The notes below the pieces were generated by a model, which saw only the letters and a list, made by a program, of their open reading frames with translations, had not been told where the DNA came from and did not search any database. A DNA stretch of 32,620 nt from Myxococcales bacterium. GTDB taxonomy: Bacteria > Myxococcota_A > Polyangia > Polyangiales > Polyangiaceae. Positions within the stretch are counted from its first letter, which is position 1. The number at the start of each line of letters is the position of its first letter. The stretch lies in the NCBI GenBank assembly GCA_021847645.1, contig JAJZQG010000085.1:1-32620 (forward strand), given 5' to 3'. Made by a program: the position numbers and the translations under genes. Below are positions 22,158-30,276 of this stretch, in pieces.

Positions 22158-23566
22158 GAGGCGGCTGCGGGCGGCGTGGCCGCGGGTGGGATGTCGACGG
22201 TGGCCTGCTCGATGAGCTCGTTGACGTAGCCGGCGACGCGGGTGTCGTTGGGGCCTTCGACCATGACGCGCAGCTTGGACTCGGTGCCGCTCCAGCGCAC
22301 CAGCACGCGGCCGTCGTGGCCGAGCTCCTTCTCGATGCGCTTGATGGAGCGCTGCAGGTTGGGCATCTGCTCGATGGGCTTACGTTCCGAGAGGGCGACG
22401 TTGCGCAGCAGCTGCGGAACGCGCTCCATGGCGTTGGCGGCGAGCTCGGACAGGGGCTTGCCCGCGCGCAGCATGATGGCGAGCACCTGCAACGCCGCCA
22501 CGATGCCGTCGCCAGTGGACGCGTGGTCCAGGAAGATCAGATGGCCGGACTGCTCGCCGCCGAAGGTGTAGCCGCCGCGACGCATCTCCTCGACGACGTA
22601 GCGGTCGCCGACCGCGGTGCGAACCAGCTTGCCGCCGTGGCGCGCGAGCGCGTGCTCGAGGCCGAGGTTGGACATGACGGTGGCGACGACGGTCTTCTTG
22701 GGCAGCTTGTGCTCGCGCAGCTGCTCGGCGCCGTACATCGCCATGATGGCGTCGCCGTCGACGATGTTGCCGGCGTCGTCGATGATGATCACGCGGTCGG
22801 CGTCGCCGTCGAGGGCCACGCCGATGTGGGCGCTGCGGTTGACGACCTCCTGCTGGGCGGCCTGGGGATACAGGGCGCCGCGCTCGCGGTTGATGTTCTT
22901 GCCGTTGGGGCGCGAGCCGATGCTGTGGACCTCGGCGCCCAGCTCGGAGAACACGGCGGGCGCGACCTTGTAGGCAGCGCCGTGCGCAGCGTCGACCACC
23001 ACGCGCAGCCCGTCGAGCGTCAGGTCCTTGGGGAAGGTTTGCTTGGTGTACACGACGTAGCGCCCGCGCGCGTCTTCCACGCGCACCGCGGACCCGATGC
23101 CCGCGCCGGTGGGCGCGTGCTGATCCAGATCCGAGGATTGCATCAGGCGCTCGATCTCGGCCTCCTGCTCGTCGGGGAGCTTGAAGCCGTCGGGGCCGAA
23201 GACCTTGATGCCGTTGTCCCGATACGGATTGTGACTCGCGGAGATGACGACGCCCGCGTCGGCGCGCATGCTGACGGTCAGGTGGGCGACGGCCGGCGTG
23301 GGAATCGGGCCGGAGAGCATGACCCGTCCGCCCATCGCGCAGACGCCGGAGGCCAGGGCGGTCTCGAGCATGTATCCGGATAGGCGCGTGTCCTTGCCGA
23401 TGACCACGCGCGGGCGGCGCGACTTGCCCTTGCCCGCAACGAAGGCAATGGCGCGCCCCAGGCGCAGGGCCATCTCGGAGGTCATGGGCGGTTCGTTCGC
23501 CACGCCGCGGATGCCGTCCGTGCCGAAGAGCGTGCGCTCGACAGGGGCAGTCGGGGGAGCCGTCAT
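22154..23566 (-). CDS. glmM: Phosphoglucosamine mutase
   Basis: Converts glucosamine-6-phosphate to glucosamine-1-phosphate, the step feeding UDP-GlcNAc for peptidoglycan and lipopolysaccharide. The 470-residue product has the alpha-D-phosphohexomutase signature in order: FGTDGIRGVAN at about 14-24, the active-site VVISASHNPYRDNGIK with phosphoserine Ser111, the metal site DGDADR, the sugar-binding GEQSGH and the phosphate-binding RWSGTESKLRVMVE. The FGTDGIRG spelling and overall length favour GlmM over ManB/Pgm. I choose the ATG at 23566 because FGTDG then lies near the N-terminus as in known GlmM; ATGs 6 and 14 codons earlier are possible. It is the first gene of an overlapping operon with an ABC ATPase and permease. 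Confidence 0.93.
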   Translation of the reverse strand: MTAPPTAPVERTLFGTDGIRGVANEPPMTSEMALRLGRAIAFVAGKGKSRRPRVVIGKDTRLSGYMLETALASGVCAMGGRVMLSGPIPTPAVAHLTVSMRADAGVVISASHNPYRDNGIKVFGPDGFKLPDEQEAEIERLMQSSDLDQHAPTGAGIGSAVRVEDARGRYVVYTKQTFPKDLTLDGLRVVVDAAHGAAYKVAPAVFSELGAEVHSIGSRPNGKNINRERGALYPQAAQQEVVNRSAHIGVALDGDADRVIIIDDAGNIVDGDAIMAMYGAEQLREHKLPKKTVVATVMSNLGLEHALARHGGKLVRTAVGDRYVVEEMRRGGYTFGGEQSGHLIFLDHASTGDGIVAALQVLAIMLRAGKPLSELAANAMERVPQLLRNVALSERKPIEQMPNLQRSIKRIEKELGHDGRVLVRWSGTESKLRVMVEGPNDTRVAGYVNELIEQATVDIPPAATPPAAAS

Positions 23567-23710
23567 GTGGATTCTCGTCTTCATCGCGGAACCAGGGGAT
23601 TCTTCCAAGTAGTGGCGGGAGGATCGTTGGTGTTCGCGGGACAGTCAACGGCCGGATTGCAGTGCACGGATTCTCTCGACGGCGGCGGGCGAACGAGGCA
23701 AGACAGGGGC

Positions 23711-24499
23711 GTGTCAGGCTCCTCGTATCGAACAGGACTTGCCGTCGTCGGCGGCATCGTCGGCGCGGCCGTCCTCGCGGCAGCCATCGGCAGCTCGGAC
23801 GCCGACGCCGCGCGCCCCAGCAAGCATCGTCGCAAGCCCGAGCACCACAGGCGCGACGCCGCGGCCGCGGTCGACAGCTTCCGGGAGCGGGCACCGGTGG
23901 ATGCGGGGGCGGACAGCGCACCGGGCGCGTTGCCGTCTCCGGCATCGAGCGCACCGCCGTACCCGAGCACGGGGCTGATCTGTCTCTACGGCAAGGTGAC
24001 CGAGGACGGCGGCGATCGATGTCTGTCGCCCGAGGAGCTCGACCCGCCGCGGATCGTCATCGTGGACACGCGGCCGCTGGCCGAGCAGCTTGGCATGCTG
24101 CGCCCCGAGGCGCCCGATACGCCGGACGACGCCGGCGCGGACGGTGGCGACGACGACACGGAGCTGAGCACGGACGGCACGTTCAAGGCGCGGGTGGTGA
24201 GCTTGGAGTTCGAGAACGGCGGGGTGGGCGGCGCGCGCAACAGCCTCAGGCACATGCGTCGCGACATCGCCGATTGCGTGGCGGACAACGGCGGGCTGCG
24301 CTCGGACAGCGCGCGGCTCAAGCTGCTGTTCTACGTGCGCGGCGACGGCAAGGCCTCGGGCGTGATGGTGGCGAGCGCGCGCAACGTCCCGCCCGCCGTC
24401 GTGCGCTGCATCAGCAAGCTGGTCGAGGGAGCGTCGGTGGGAAGACCGTCGAACAACCCGGTCGGGGTCAAGGCGCTGTTCGAGCTGAAGGAAAACTAG
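23711..24499 (+). CDS. Secreted protein with AgmX/TonB-C-like terminal domain
   Basis: From a GTG at 23711 (preceded by AGACAGGGGC) the 262-residue product begins with a signal peptide, VSGSSYRTGLAVVGG then AAVLAAAIGSSDADA. A basic and Pro/Ala/Asp-rich low-complexity region follows to about residue 150 (HRRKPEHHRRDA, TPDDAGADGGDDD). The last 100 residues form a compact domain: SLRHMRRDIADCVADNGG, SARLKLLFYVRGDGKASGVM, VPPAVVRCISKLVEGASVG and VKALFELK. This resembles the C-terminal domain of myxobacterial AgmX/PglI and TonB-like proteins, with two conserved cysteines likely disulfide-bonded. It is periplasmic; function unknown. It is divergent from glmM across 144 bases. The upstream frame is open to 23567 but gives no signal peptide. 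Confidence 0.72.
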   Translation: MSGSSYRTGLAVVGGIVGAAVLAAAIGSSDADAARPSKHRRKPEHHRRDAAAAVDSFRERAPVDAGADSAPGALPSPASSAPPYPSTGLICLYGKVTEDGGDRCLSPEELDPPRIVIVDTRPLAEQLGMLRPEAPDTPDDAGADGGDDDTELSTDGTFKARVVSLEFENGGVGGARNSLRHMRRDIADCVADNGGLRSDSARLKLLFYVRGDGKASGVMVASARNVPPAVVRCISKLVEGASVGRPSNNPVGVKALFELKEN

Positions 24500-24605
24500 G
24501 AACGGGGAACTAGGAACGCGAACGAGAACCGGGAATGGGGACGCGGCTGAGCGCGCATCATTCCTCGTTCAACTTCCCGTGTTGCATGTTCCTAGCTGCT
24601 AGTTC
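24494..24605. repeat. Imperfect inverted repeat between convergent genes
   Basis: The left side holds two direct copies of AACTAGGAAC (24494-24503 and 24508-24517, 14-base period), then CGAACGAGAACCGGGAATGG. The right side holds ATTCCTCGTTC (about 24560-24570) and GTTCCTAGCTGCTAGTTC (24588-24605). GAACTAG and CTAGGAAC on the left are complementary to the two halves on the right. The first copy includes the stop codon of the secreted-protein gene. It could serve as a two-way transcription end or be an intergenic repeat family. Confidence 0.55.
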
Positions 24606-24610
24606 TCGGA

Positions 24611-26788
24611 TCAGAAGAAGATGCCGCAGTACCAGCGCAGGGCCTGGGCGGCCGAGGTGTCGAGCGTGATGTTCTGCATGGCGGCCTGGGCCTTTTCCTC
24701 GGGCATGTAGCCCATGCCGGCGAGCGGGAAGAACACGCCGTACTGCAGCATGGTGAAGAAGCCGCCCATCTTGTCCGGGTCGTCGTTGAGCGAGCCGTCC
24801 TTGGATTGGAAGTAGAGGTTGAGATCGATCTCGATACCCAGGTCGCGCTTGTGGCCGGGGGCCTGGACGAACTCGCTGGCGCGGCTCCAGATGAAGGCCG
24901 CTCCGCCGCCGAACTTCTGGCCGTTGGGGTTGCGCGAGAAGTCGTAGTCGAGCGATGGGCGGAAGTAGTAGCTGCCCTGAATCCGGTTGAGGATGTTGCG
25001 GTAGAAGATCAGGTCCACGCGGTAGTCGGGGTGGAACCGGAAGGTCGAGATGGTGCGGTCGTTGGTCTTCTGAGGCTGCAGGCCGCTGAAGCCGGGCGTG
25101 AGGCCCCCGACCTTGGGCCCCCACACGTCGGGATCGCCCGAGGCCCAGCCGAACCCGAAGTTCAGGCGGAGCTTGTCCTCCACCGCCTTGTACTCGGTCT
25201 GCGTGGCGAGACCGTACTGGCGAATCTTCCAGCCGTTGTTGTTGCGGTCGCTCGTGTTGGTGTAGTCGGAGCCGCCCTGGGAAAGGGAGGTCGAGTCCAT
25301 GGTTCCCTGGATGGTGACGGCCTCCATCTCGAAGCGGAACTTCTTGTAGAGCACCTGGAGCCAGAGGTCGGGGATGTACGCTTTCGCGTTTCGCCGGACG
25401 TAGTCGATCTGGAGCGTGTCCGCGGTGGCGCCGAGGTTCTGGGAGGTGGAGGCGCCGCTCGAGTCGTTGGCGAGGAACTGGTTTCGGTAGACGAAGTACA
25501 AGCCGCCGTTGAGCACGATGTCGCCGCGCGCGAGATCCAGCTTCTGCAGCTCGGCGTTACGGCGGTGCATGACCGCCAGCACGTACTGGTTGACATCGTC
25601 GAGCTGGGACAGGTCGTAGGCCTGGCCTTGCATGTCGTTGAGGCTCGCGCTGGTCGCACCCTCGCCAGCGAAGTCCCATGCGCCGGCCAGGTACAGGTCC
25701 ATCGACTTGATGCCGGTGATGAACATGAACCGGTCGGCGGTCGACTGGTAGTCCGAGTCGTAGCCGTCGCCGGAGTTGGCGAGCAGGCCCAGGCCCCACT
25801 GAGACGGCATGCGGCCGAAGCGCAGCTGGCCGATCGGCGTCATGTACTCGCCCCACACGCGCTTGACCGCGATGGAGTTCTGGTAGCTGTTCACGCCCGC
25901 TGTGGGCGGGTCCATCGTGGTGTAGAAGGCGCTCAGGGGATCGTAGCCGCTGCGGCCCGCCCGGACGTAGCCGCCACCGGCGCCGGGCTGGTTGGCGTAG
26001 CCGTCGGGGGTCGAGCCGAGCACGACGTTATCGAGCAGATCGATCTGCGACATGATCCGCAGGTTGTCGCTGACGCTGATCTCGGGATTGAGGCGGAAGC
26101 GGAGGTTGGCGCCGGCCTGGGTCTTGTCCTGGCAGTTCTTCGCCGACGGGTTGCTGGACTGATCGCCGCACAGGGGAATGGTGTAGCGCGTGAGCTGGCC
26201 GCCGTTCCAAGCGACGTAGCTGTTGTCGGCGGGCTGGGGCCAGAGCGCGAGGTTCATGGGATCGGCGCGGCCGAGCGCGAAGTTGTGGAACAGCTCGGCA
26301 CGCGTGCGGAAGTAGCCGTGGATCTCGACGACGGGGCGGGCGGTGGTCCACCAGTCCTCGGCGTAGACCCTGTCCTTGGCGGACGGCTCAGACGGTTTGG
26401 CGGCGGAGGTGTCGGGCTTGGCGGCGTCCGTGCCGATTACGGTCTGCGCGCCTGCGGAAGAGAGGCCGGCGCCCATGGGCATCAGCGGGCCGCGCGAGGT
26501 GGCGGGCGGGGCCGAGGGCGTGACGCCGGTGGGCGCGGGCGCCGCGGTGTCGGGCGGTGCTGCGGGCGTCGGCGTGGCGGACGCGGGCGGCGGTGGCGCG
26601 GGCGGCAGCGCGGTGGTCGCGGGAGGCGCGGGCGGCTGCGCGGAAGACGCGGTCGCTGGCGGCTGCGCGGAAGCCGGCGGCGGGGGCGGTGCAGGCTGGC
26701 GCGGCGGCTGTGCGGGTTGCGCCAGGGCCATTGCGGGAATCAGAGACAGCGGCAGCACGACGGCAGCGACGCGAAGACGGGAGCGCAT
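24611..26788 (-). CDS. Outer-membrane beta-barrel protein, myxobacterial type
   Basis: A 725-residue exported protein. The start ATG (26788) has GGAGGAGA about 10 bases upstream. The signal peptide MRSRLRVAAVVLPLSLIPAM is cleaved near ALAQ; a Pro/Ala-rich linker reaches about residue 110. The remainder is rich in alternating strands with aromatic ends: YFRTRAELFHNFALGRADPM, NLRFRLNPEISVSDNLRIMS, LRFGRMPSQWGLGLLANSGD, WLQVLYKKFRFEMEAVT and IQGSYYFRPSLDYDFSRN. It ends WYCGIFF, with the terminal Phe typical of proteins inserted by the Bam machinery. The overall layout resembles the Myxococcales TIGR04551 family, as I remember it; its function is unknown. It follows the kinase gene with an 88-base gap, probably in one operon. 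Confidence 0.78.
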   Translation of the reverse strand: MRSRLRVAAVVLPLSLIPAMALAQPAQPPRQPAPPPPPASAQPPATASSAQPPAPPATTALPPAPPPPASATPTPAAPPDTAAPAPTGVTPSAPPATSRGPLMPMGAGLSSAGAQTVIGTDAAKPDTSAAKPSEPSAKDRVYAEDWWTTARPVVEIHGYFRTRAELFHNFALGRADPMNLALWPQPADNSYVAWNGGQLTRYTIPLCGDQSSNPSAKNCQDKTQAGANLRFRLNPEISVSDNLRIMSQIDLLDNVVLGSTPDGYANQPGAGGGYVRAGRSGYDPLSAFYTTMDPPTAGVNSYQNSIAVKRVWGEYMTPIGQLRFGRMPSQWGLGLLANSGDGYDSDYQSTADRFMFITGIKSMDLYLAGAWDFAGEGATSASLNDMQGQAYDLSQLDDVNQYVLAVMHRRNAELQKLDLARGDIVLNGGLYFVYRNQFLANDSSGASTSQNLGATADTLQIDYVRRNAKAYIPDLWLQVLYKKFRFEMEAVTIQGTMDSTSLSQGGSDYTNTSDRNNNGWKIRQYGLATQTEYKAVEDKLRLNFGFGWASGDPDVWGPKVGGLTPGFSGLQPQKTNDRTISTFRFHPDYRVDLIFYRNILNRIQGSYYFRPSLDYDFSRNPNGQKFGGGAAFIWSRASEFVQAPGHKRDLGIEIDLNLYFQSKDGSLNDDPDKMGGFFTMLQYGVFFPLAGMGYMPEEKAQAAMQNITLDTSAAQALRWYCGIFF

Positions 26789-26876
26789 GGACGGTCGGTC
26801 TCCTCCGGAGGAATTCGACGGGGAAGGTCGCACGGTGGCGCCCTTGGCCGCAAGCGTTTCGTCGAGGAAGGGCAAC

Positions 26877-28037
26877 TCAGGAGCGATAGGCCTGGGCAAC
26901 TCGCTGGCGAATGGCTTCGGCGTCGGCCGTGGCGACCGGGATGGTGCCGCCCCGGCTGCGGCGTTCGCCCACCACGGGCACGATGCCGGTGGCGCGTTTT
27001 GCGAAGTCGCGTTGGGCGCGCCAGCCCGGGCTCTCGGGCAAGCCCAGCGCGTTGCGGAATGCGTCGCCCATCTCGATGGCGCTTCGGTAGCGCAGGTTCG
27101 GATCCTTGGCGAGTGCGCGGGAAAAGAGCATGTCGAGCGTCGGCGGCGCGGCCGGAATGAAGCGGGTCAGCGGCGGCGGCGGATCCTCGACCTGCGAGGC
27201 CCGCACCATCAGCTCGCTCTTGTCCGGCGCGTCGAACGGCGTGAACCCCACCAGCATCTCGAACAGCACGATCGCCGCGCTGTACAGATCGCTTCGTCCG
27301 TCGAGATCGCGTCCCAACACCTGCTCGGGCGACATGTACGCACCTGTGCCCGGCTGGATGCCGCCGCTGCGCCGCGCCACGTCGGCAGGCAGGCGCGCGA
27401 TGCCGAAGTCTGTGAGCTTCGCCAGGCCGTCGAGACGGATGAGCAGGTTGGCGGGCTTCACGTCGCGGTGCACGATGCCCAGCTCGTGGGTTGCGGCCAG
27501 GGCGCCGAGCAGTTGCTCGAAGTAGTACCAGGCGCGCAGGAACGGCAGGCAGGGGACAGCGTCACCCGGATAGGGCTTGACGTGGCGCGTGATGACGCGG
27601 TCGAGGGACTCGCCTTCGACCAGCTCGAGCACCAGGGCCAGCTGTCCGGGGGCTTCCACCAGCTCGATGAACTGCACGATGTTGGGATGGGAGAGGCGAC
27701 GCAGCGCGGTGGCCTCGCCGACGAACAGCTTGCGCACGTAGTCTCGCGCGGTCAGCAGCGGGTGCAGCACCTTGAGGGCGACCGGGTGGGGCGGCGTGCC
27801 GGCCTTGGGCCCTTGCGGGTTGTAGTATAGCCAGCCGCGGTAGACGACGCCCATGCCGCCATCGCCGATGGTGTCTTGGACGACGACGCGGCCCCACTGC
27901 AGGTCGATGGCTGTGCCGGCGCCGGTGGTGGGCGTGGGGCTCTGCGCTGCAGCGGGTGCTCCGCAATTCGGGCAGAACTTGCCGTCGTTGGGGAACACGG
28001 TCCGGCAGCCGACGCACACGCTCACGAGGCGCAGCAT
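26877..28037 (-). CDS. Ser/Thr protein kinase with N-terminal zinc ribbon
   Basis: A 386-residue cytoplasmic eukaryotic-type kinase. The N-terminus has a zinc ribbon (Cys8, Cys11, Cys22, Cys25: CVGC and CPNCG), then a short linker. The kinase domain (about 50-330) has all key residues: Gly-rich loop IGDGGMGVVYRG, Lys89 in VALK, Glu108, HRDVKPANLL (Asp192), DFG (Asp210), SPEQ and the DLYSAAIVLFEML helix. The C-terminal 50 residues are basic with no transmembrane helix, so it is soluble, unlike PknB-type receptors. I start at ATG 28037, immediately before the zinc ribbon; the open frame extends 36 codons upstream with unconvincing sequence. Downstream is the outer-membrane protein gene, and divergent is the OmpA/TSP3 gene. 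Confidence 0.93.
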   Translation of the reverse strand: MLRLVSVCVGCRTVFPNDGKFCPNCGAPAAAQSPTPTTGAGTAIDLQWGRVVVQDTIGDGGMGVVYRGWLYYNPQGPKAGTPPHPVALKVLHPLLTARDYVRKLFVGEATALRRLSHPNIVQFIELVEAPGQLALVLELVEGESLDRVITRHVKPYPGDAVPCLPFLRAWYYFEQLLGALAATHELGIVHRDVKPANLLIRLDGLAKLTDFGIARLPADVARRSGGIQPGTGAYMSPEQVLGRDLDGRSDLYSAAIVLFEMLVGFTPFDAPDKSELMVRASQVEDPPPPLTRFIPAAPPTLDMLFSRALAKDPNLRYRSAIEMGDAFRNALGLPESPGWRAQRDFAKRATGIVPVVGERRSRGGTIPVATADAEAIRQRVAQAYRS

Positions 28038-28109
28038 AGCAGTCCCGCCGATTCGTACGAAGTCCGCGACGGATCCGGCCATGCACGCGACGGCCGGGCC
28101 GAACGACAA

Positions 28110-28176
28110 GGGGTTCGCGTTCGCACGGAATCCTGGGGATTTCACGGTCCTGCGAGCGAACCCCGTTGATCAACGG
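28110..28176. promoter_or_regulatory. Inverted repeats in kinase/OmpA divergent promoter region
   Basis: A long inverted repeat has arms at 28110-28125 (GGGGTTCGCGTTCGCA) and 28151-28164 (TGCGAGCGAACCCC); 14 bases pair, with a two-base bulge. Abutting its right end is a perfect 14-base palindrome CCGTTGATCAACGG at 28163-28176, of operator type. Both lie in the 238-base gap between the kinase and OmpA/TSP3 start codons. Confidence 0.45.
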
Positions 28177-28259
28177 TGGCGCTTCGTGCGAGCCTTCGAC
28201 GATGCCGGGAGGGCTCAGGCAGGCCGCCCGGTGGTCCTCTGAAGTGGTGGCAGCAGAAC

Positions 28260-28265
28260 AAGGAG
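28260..28265 (+). promoter_or_regulatory. Ribosome binding site of the OmpA/TSP3 gene
   Basis: AAGGAG lies 7 bases before a TTG (28273) and 10 bases before the adjacent ATG (28276). The spacing suits the TTG slightly better, but the ATG is the more usual codon; the proteins differ by one residue. Confidence 0.6.
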
Positions 28266-28275
28266 ATACCGGTTG

Positions 28276-30225
28276 ATGAGATCCCGCACCTCCATCCTCT
28301 CCGCAGCGGTTGCGGTGAGCGGGCTTCTTGGTGCTCACGCAGCCTTCGCGCAGGACAGCGCGCAGTCGGGCGAGTTCTCCGTCCAGCGCTTCGAGCCCGC
28401 ACCCGGGCCCCGCAACTTCCTGAGCGTCGAAGGCGCCCGGGTCAGCGGCAAGATGAACTGGTCTGCCGGGCTTTTCGCCAACTACGCGTACAAGCCCTTC
28501 GTGCTCCGCAGCTGCATCTCCCAGACGGACTGCAGCTCGCCCAACGCCATCAACCAGAACGACATCGCCGTGGTGCGCGACTTGTTCACCGCGGACCTGA
28601 TGGGCTCCCTGTCCCTGATCGACAAGCTGCAAATCGGCTTGCGCCTTCCGCTGACGTACACCGGTGGCGACGGCATCGACACGACGAACGGAACCGCGGC
28701 GCGTGGCGGCTTCTCCGGATTCGGCGTGGGCGATCCCTACCTGGAAGGCAAGTACCGCTTTTTTGGCAACGTCGACTCGCCCCTGGCGCTGGCCGGCGCG
28801 TTGTTCGTCACGGGCCCAGTGGGCCATGCCGCGGAGAAGGGCAAGTACATCGGCTACAGCTCGCCCGAGGTGGGCGCCCGGGTCATCGGCGATTTCCGCG
28901 TGGACAAGCTCTCGCTCGGCGCCAACCTCGCCGGCTTGTACCGCGGTGACGCTACCGTGGGCTCCACCACGCTCGGCCCCGAATTCCGCTGGGGCGTCGG
29001 TGCCGGCTACGAGCTCAGCCCCCTGGTCCGTGTGCTCGCCGAAGGCTATGGCGGCACCAAGTTCTCCTCGAACAACGGCACCAACAGCATGGAGGCGCTG
29101 GGCGCCTTCCAGATCTCGCCGCTCCAATCGCCGTTCGTCATCACCGCCGGCGGTGGCGGCGGTGTCATCCAGGGTGTCGGTGTGCCCACGTTCCGCGCCT
29201 TGGTCGGCCTGATGTACGTGTACGAGCCCAGGGACCGCGACAACGACGGCATCCCCGACGACAAGGACCAGTGCCCTTCGGATCCGGAAGACAAGGACGG
29301 GTTCGAGGACACGGACGGTTGCCCGGACCCGGACAACGACAACGACACGATCCCGGACGATCGGGACAAGTGCCCGAATCAGCCGGAGACGGTCAACGGC
29401 TACCAGGACACGGACGGCTGCCCGGACGAAGTACCGGACCGCGACAAGGACGGCATTCCGGATGCCGAGGACAAGTGCCCGGACCAGGGCGGCAAGGTGA
29501 TTCGCGTCAAGGGGCCATATTATGGCTGCCCGGACCGCGATCAAGACGGCATCCCGGACTCGGTGGACAAGTGCCCCGACGAGCCCGAGGACACCGACGG
29601 CTTCCAGGACGAGGACGGCTGCCCGGATCCTGACGAAGACGGCGACGGCGTGATGGATGTGGACGACGAGTGTCCGCAGCAGCCCGGCCCCAAGGAGAAC
29701 AAGGGCTGTCCGGAGAAGGACACGGACGGCGACGGCATTCCCGACCGGCTCGACAAGTGCCCCGACAAGCCCGAGAACTACAACGGCTATCAGGACGACG
29801 ACGGCTGTCCGGACAACAAGCCGACGCTGGTCACGCAGACCGGCGACAAGATCGAGATCAAGGGCTCCATCGAGTTCGAGACCGCCAGCGACAAGATCGT
29901 GGGCAACAAGAGCTTCTCGATCCTCGACGGCGTGGCCGCGCTGATGAACCACCATCCTGCCATCCAGCAGGTCGAGGTCGGCGGCCACACCGACGACCGC
30001 GGCGGAGCTGATACGAACATGAAGCTGTCGCAGCGTCGCGCCGAGGCGGTCGTGGCCTATCTGGTCAGCAAGGGCGTAGCGCGCGATCGTCTGACGGCCG
30101 TCGGCTACGGCCAGACCAAGCCCATCGCCGACAACAAGACCGCCACCGGACGCCAGAAGAACCGTCGCGTCGAGTTCAAGATCACCAAGCAGGCCAACCC
30201 CACGCCGCCCGCCAGTCCGCAGTAG
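28276..30225 (+). CDS. OmpA family protein with thrombospondin type 3 repeats
   Basis: A 649-residue envelope protein. Signal peptide MRSRTSILSAAVAVSGLLG, cleaved after AFA. Residues about 25-310 look like an outer-membrane beta-barrel (SAGLFANYAYKPFVLR, YRFFGNVDSPLALAGALFVT, LGANLAGLYRG). Then come about seven Ca-binding thrombospondin type 3 repeats (about 318-515) with the DxDxDGIPDxxDxCPxxPE pattern, followed by an OmpA domain (about 525-640) with IEFETASDKI, VEVGGHTDDRGGADTNMKLS and QRRAEAVVAYLVSKGV; the peptidoglycan-binding Asp and Arg are present. It would tie the outer membrane to peptidoglycan, with Ca-stabilised stalk repeats. It has a good ribosome site and an upstream region with strong inverted repeats. 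This domain order is common in Myxococcota. Confidence 0.93.
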   Translation: MRSRTSILSAAVAVSGLLGAHAAFAQDSAQSGEFSVQRFEPAPGPRNFLSVEGARVSGKMNWSAGLFANYAYKPFVLRSCISQTDCSSPNAINQNDIAVVRDLFTADLMGSLSLIDKLQIGLRLPLTYTGGDGIDTTNGTAARGGFSGFGVGDPYLEGKYRFFGNVDSPLALAGALFVTGPVGHAAEKGKYIGYSSPEVGARVIGDFRVDKLSLGANLAGLYRGDATVGSTTLGPEFRWGVGAGYELSPLVRVLAEGYGGTKFSSNNGTNSMEALGAFQISPLQSPFVITAGGGGGVIQGVGVPTFRALVGLMYVYEPRDRDNDGIPDDKDQCPSDPEDKDGFEDTDGCPDPDNDNDTIPDDRDKCPNQPETVNGYQDTDGCPDEVPDRDKDGIPDAEDKCPDQGGKVIRVKGPYYGCPDRDQDGIPDSVDKCPDEPEDTDGFQDEDGCPDPDEDGDGVMDVDDECPQQPGPKENKGCPEKDTDGDGIPDRLDKCPDKPENYNGYQDDDGCPDNKPTLVTQTGDKIEIKGSIEFETASDKIVGNKSFSILDGVAALMNHHPAIQQVEVGGHTDDRGGADTNMKLSQRRAEAVVAYLVSKGVARDRLTAVGYGQTKPIADNKTATGRQKNRRVEFKITKQANPTPPASPQ

Positions 30226-30276
30226 CTCGCCGCTCTCCAACCTCGCTGCTCCCGCCCGCAGCCGACTGTGCTACGC

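Noticed and set aside
27562..30240. An 892-residue minus-strand frame opposite the OmpA/TSP3 gene
   Set aside because: It is repetitive Val/Arg-rich translation of the antisense of TSP3 repeats, continuing out of frame into the kinase. There is no coding support.
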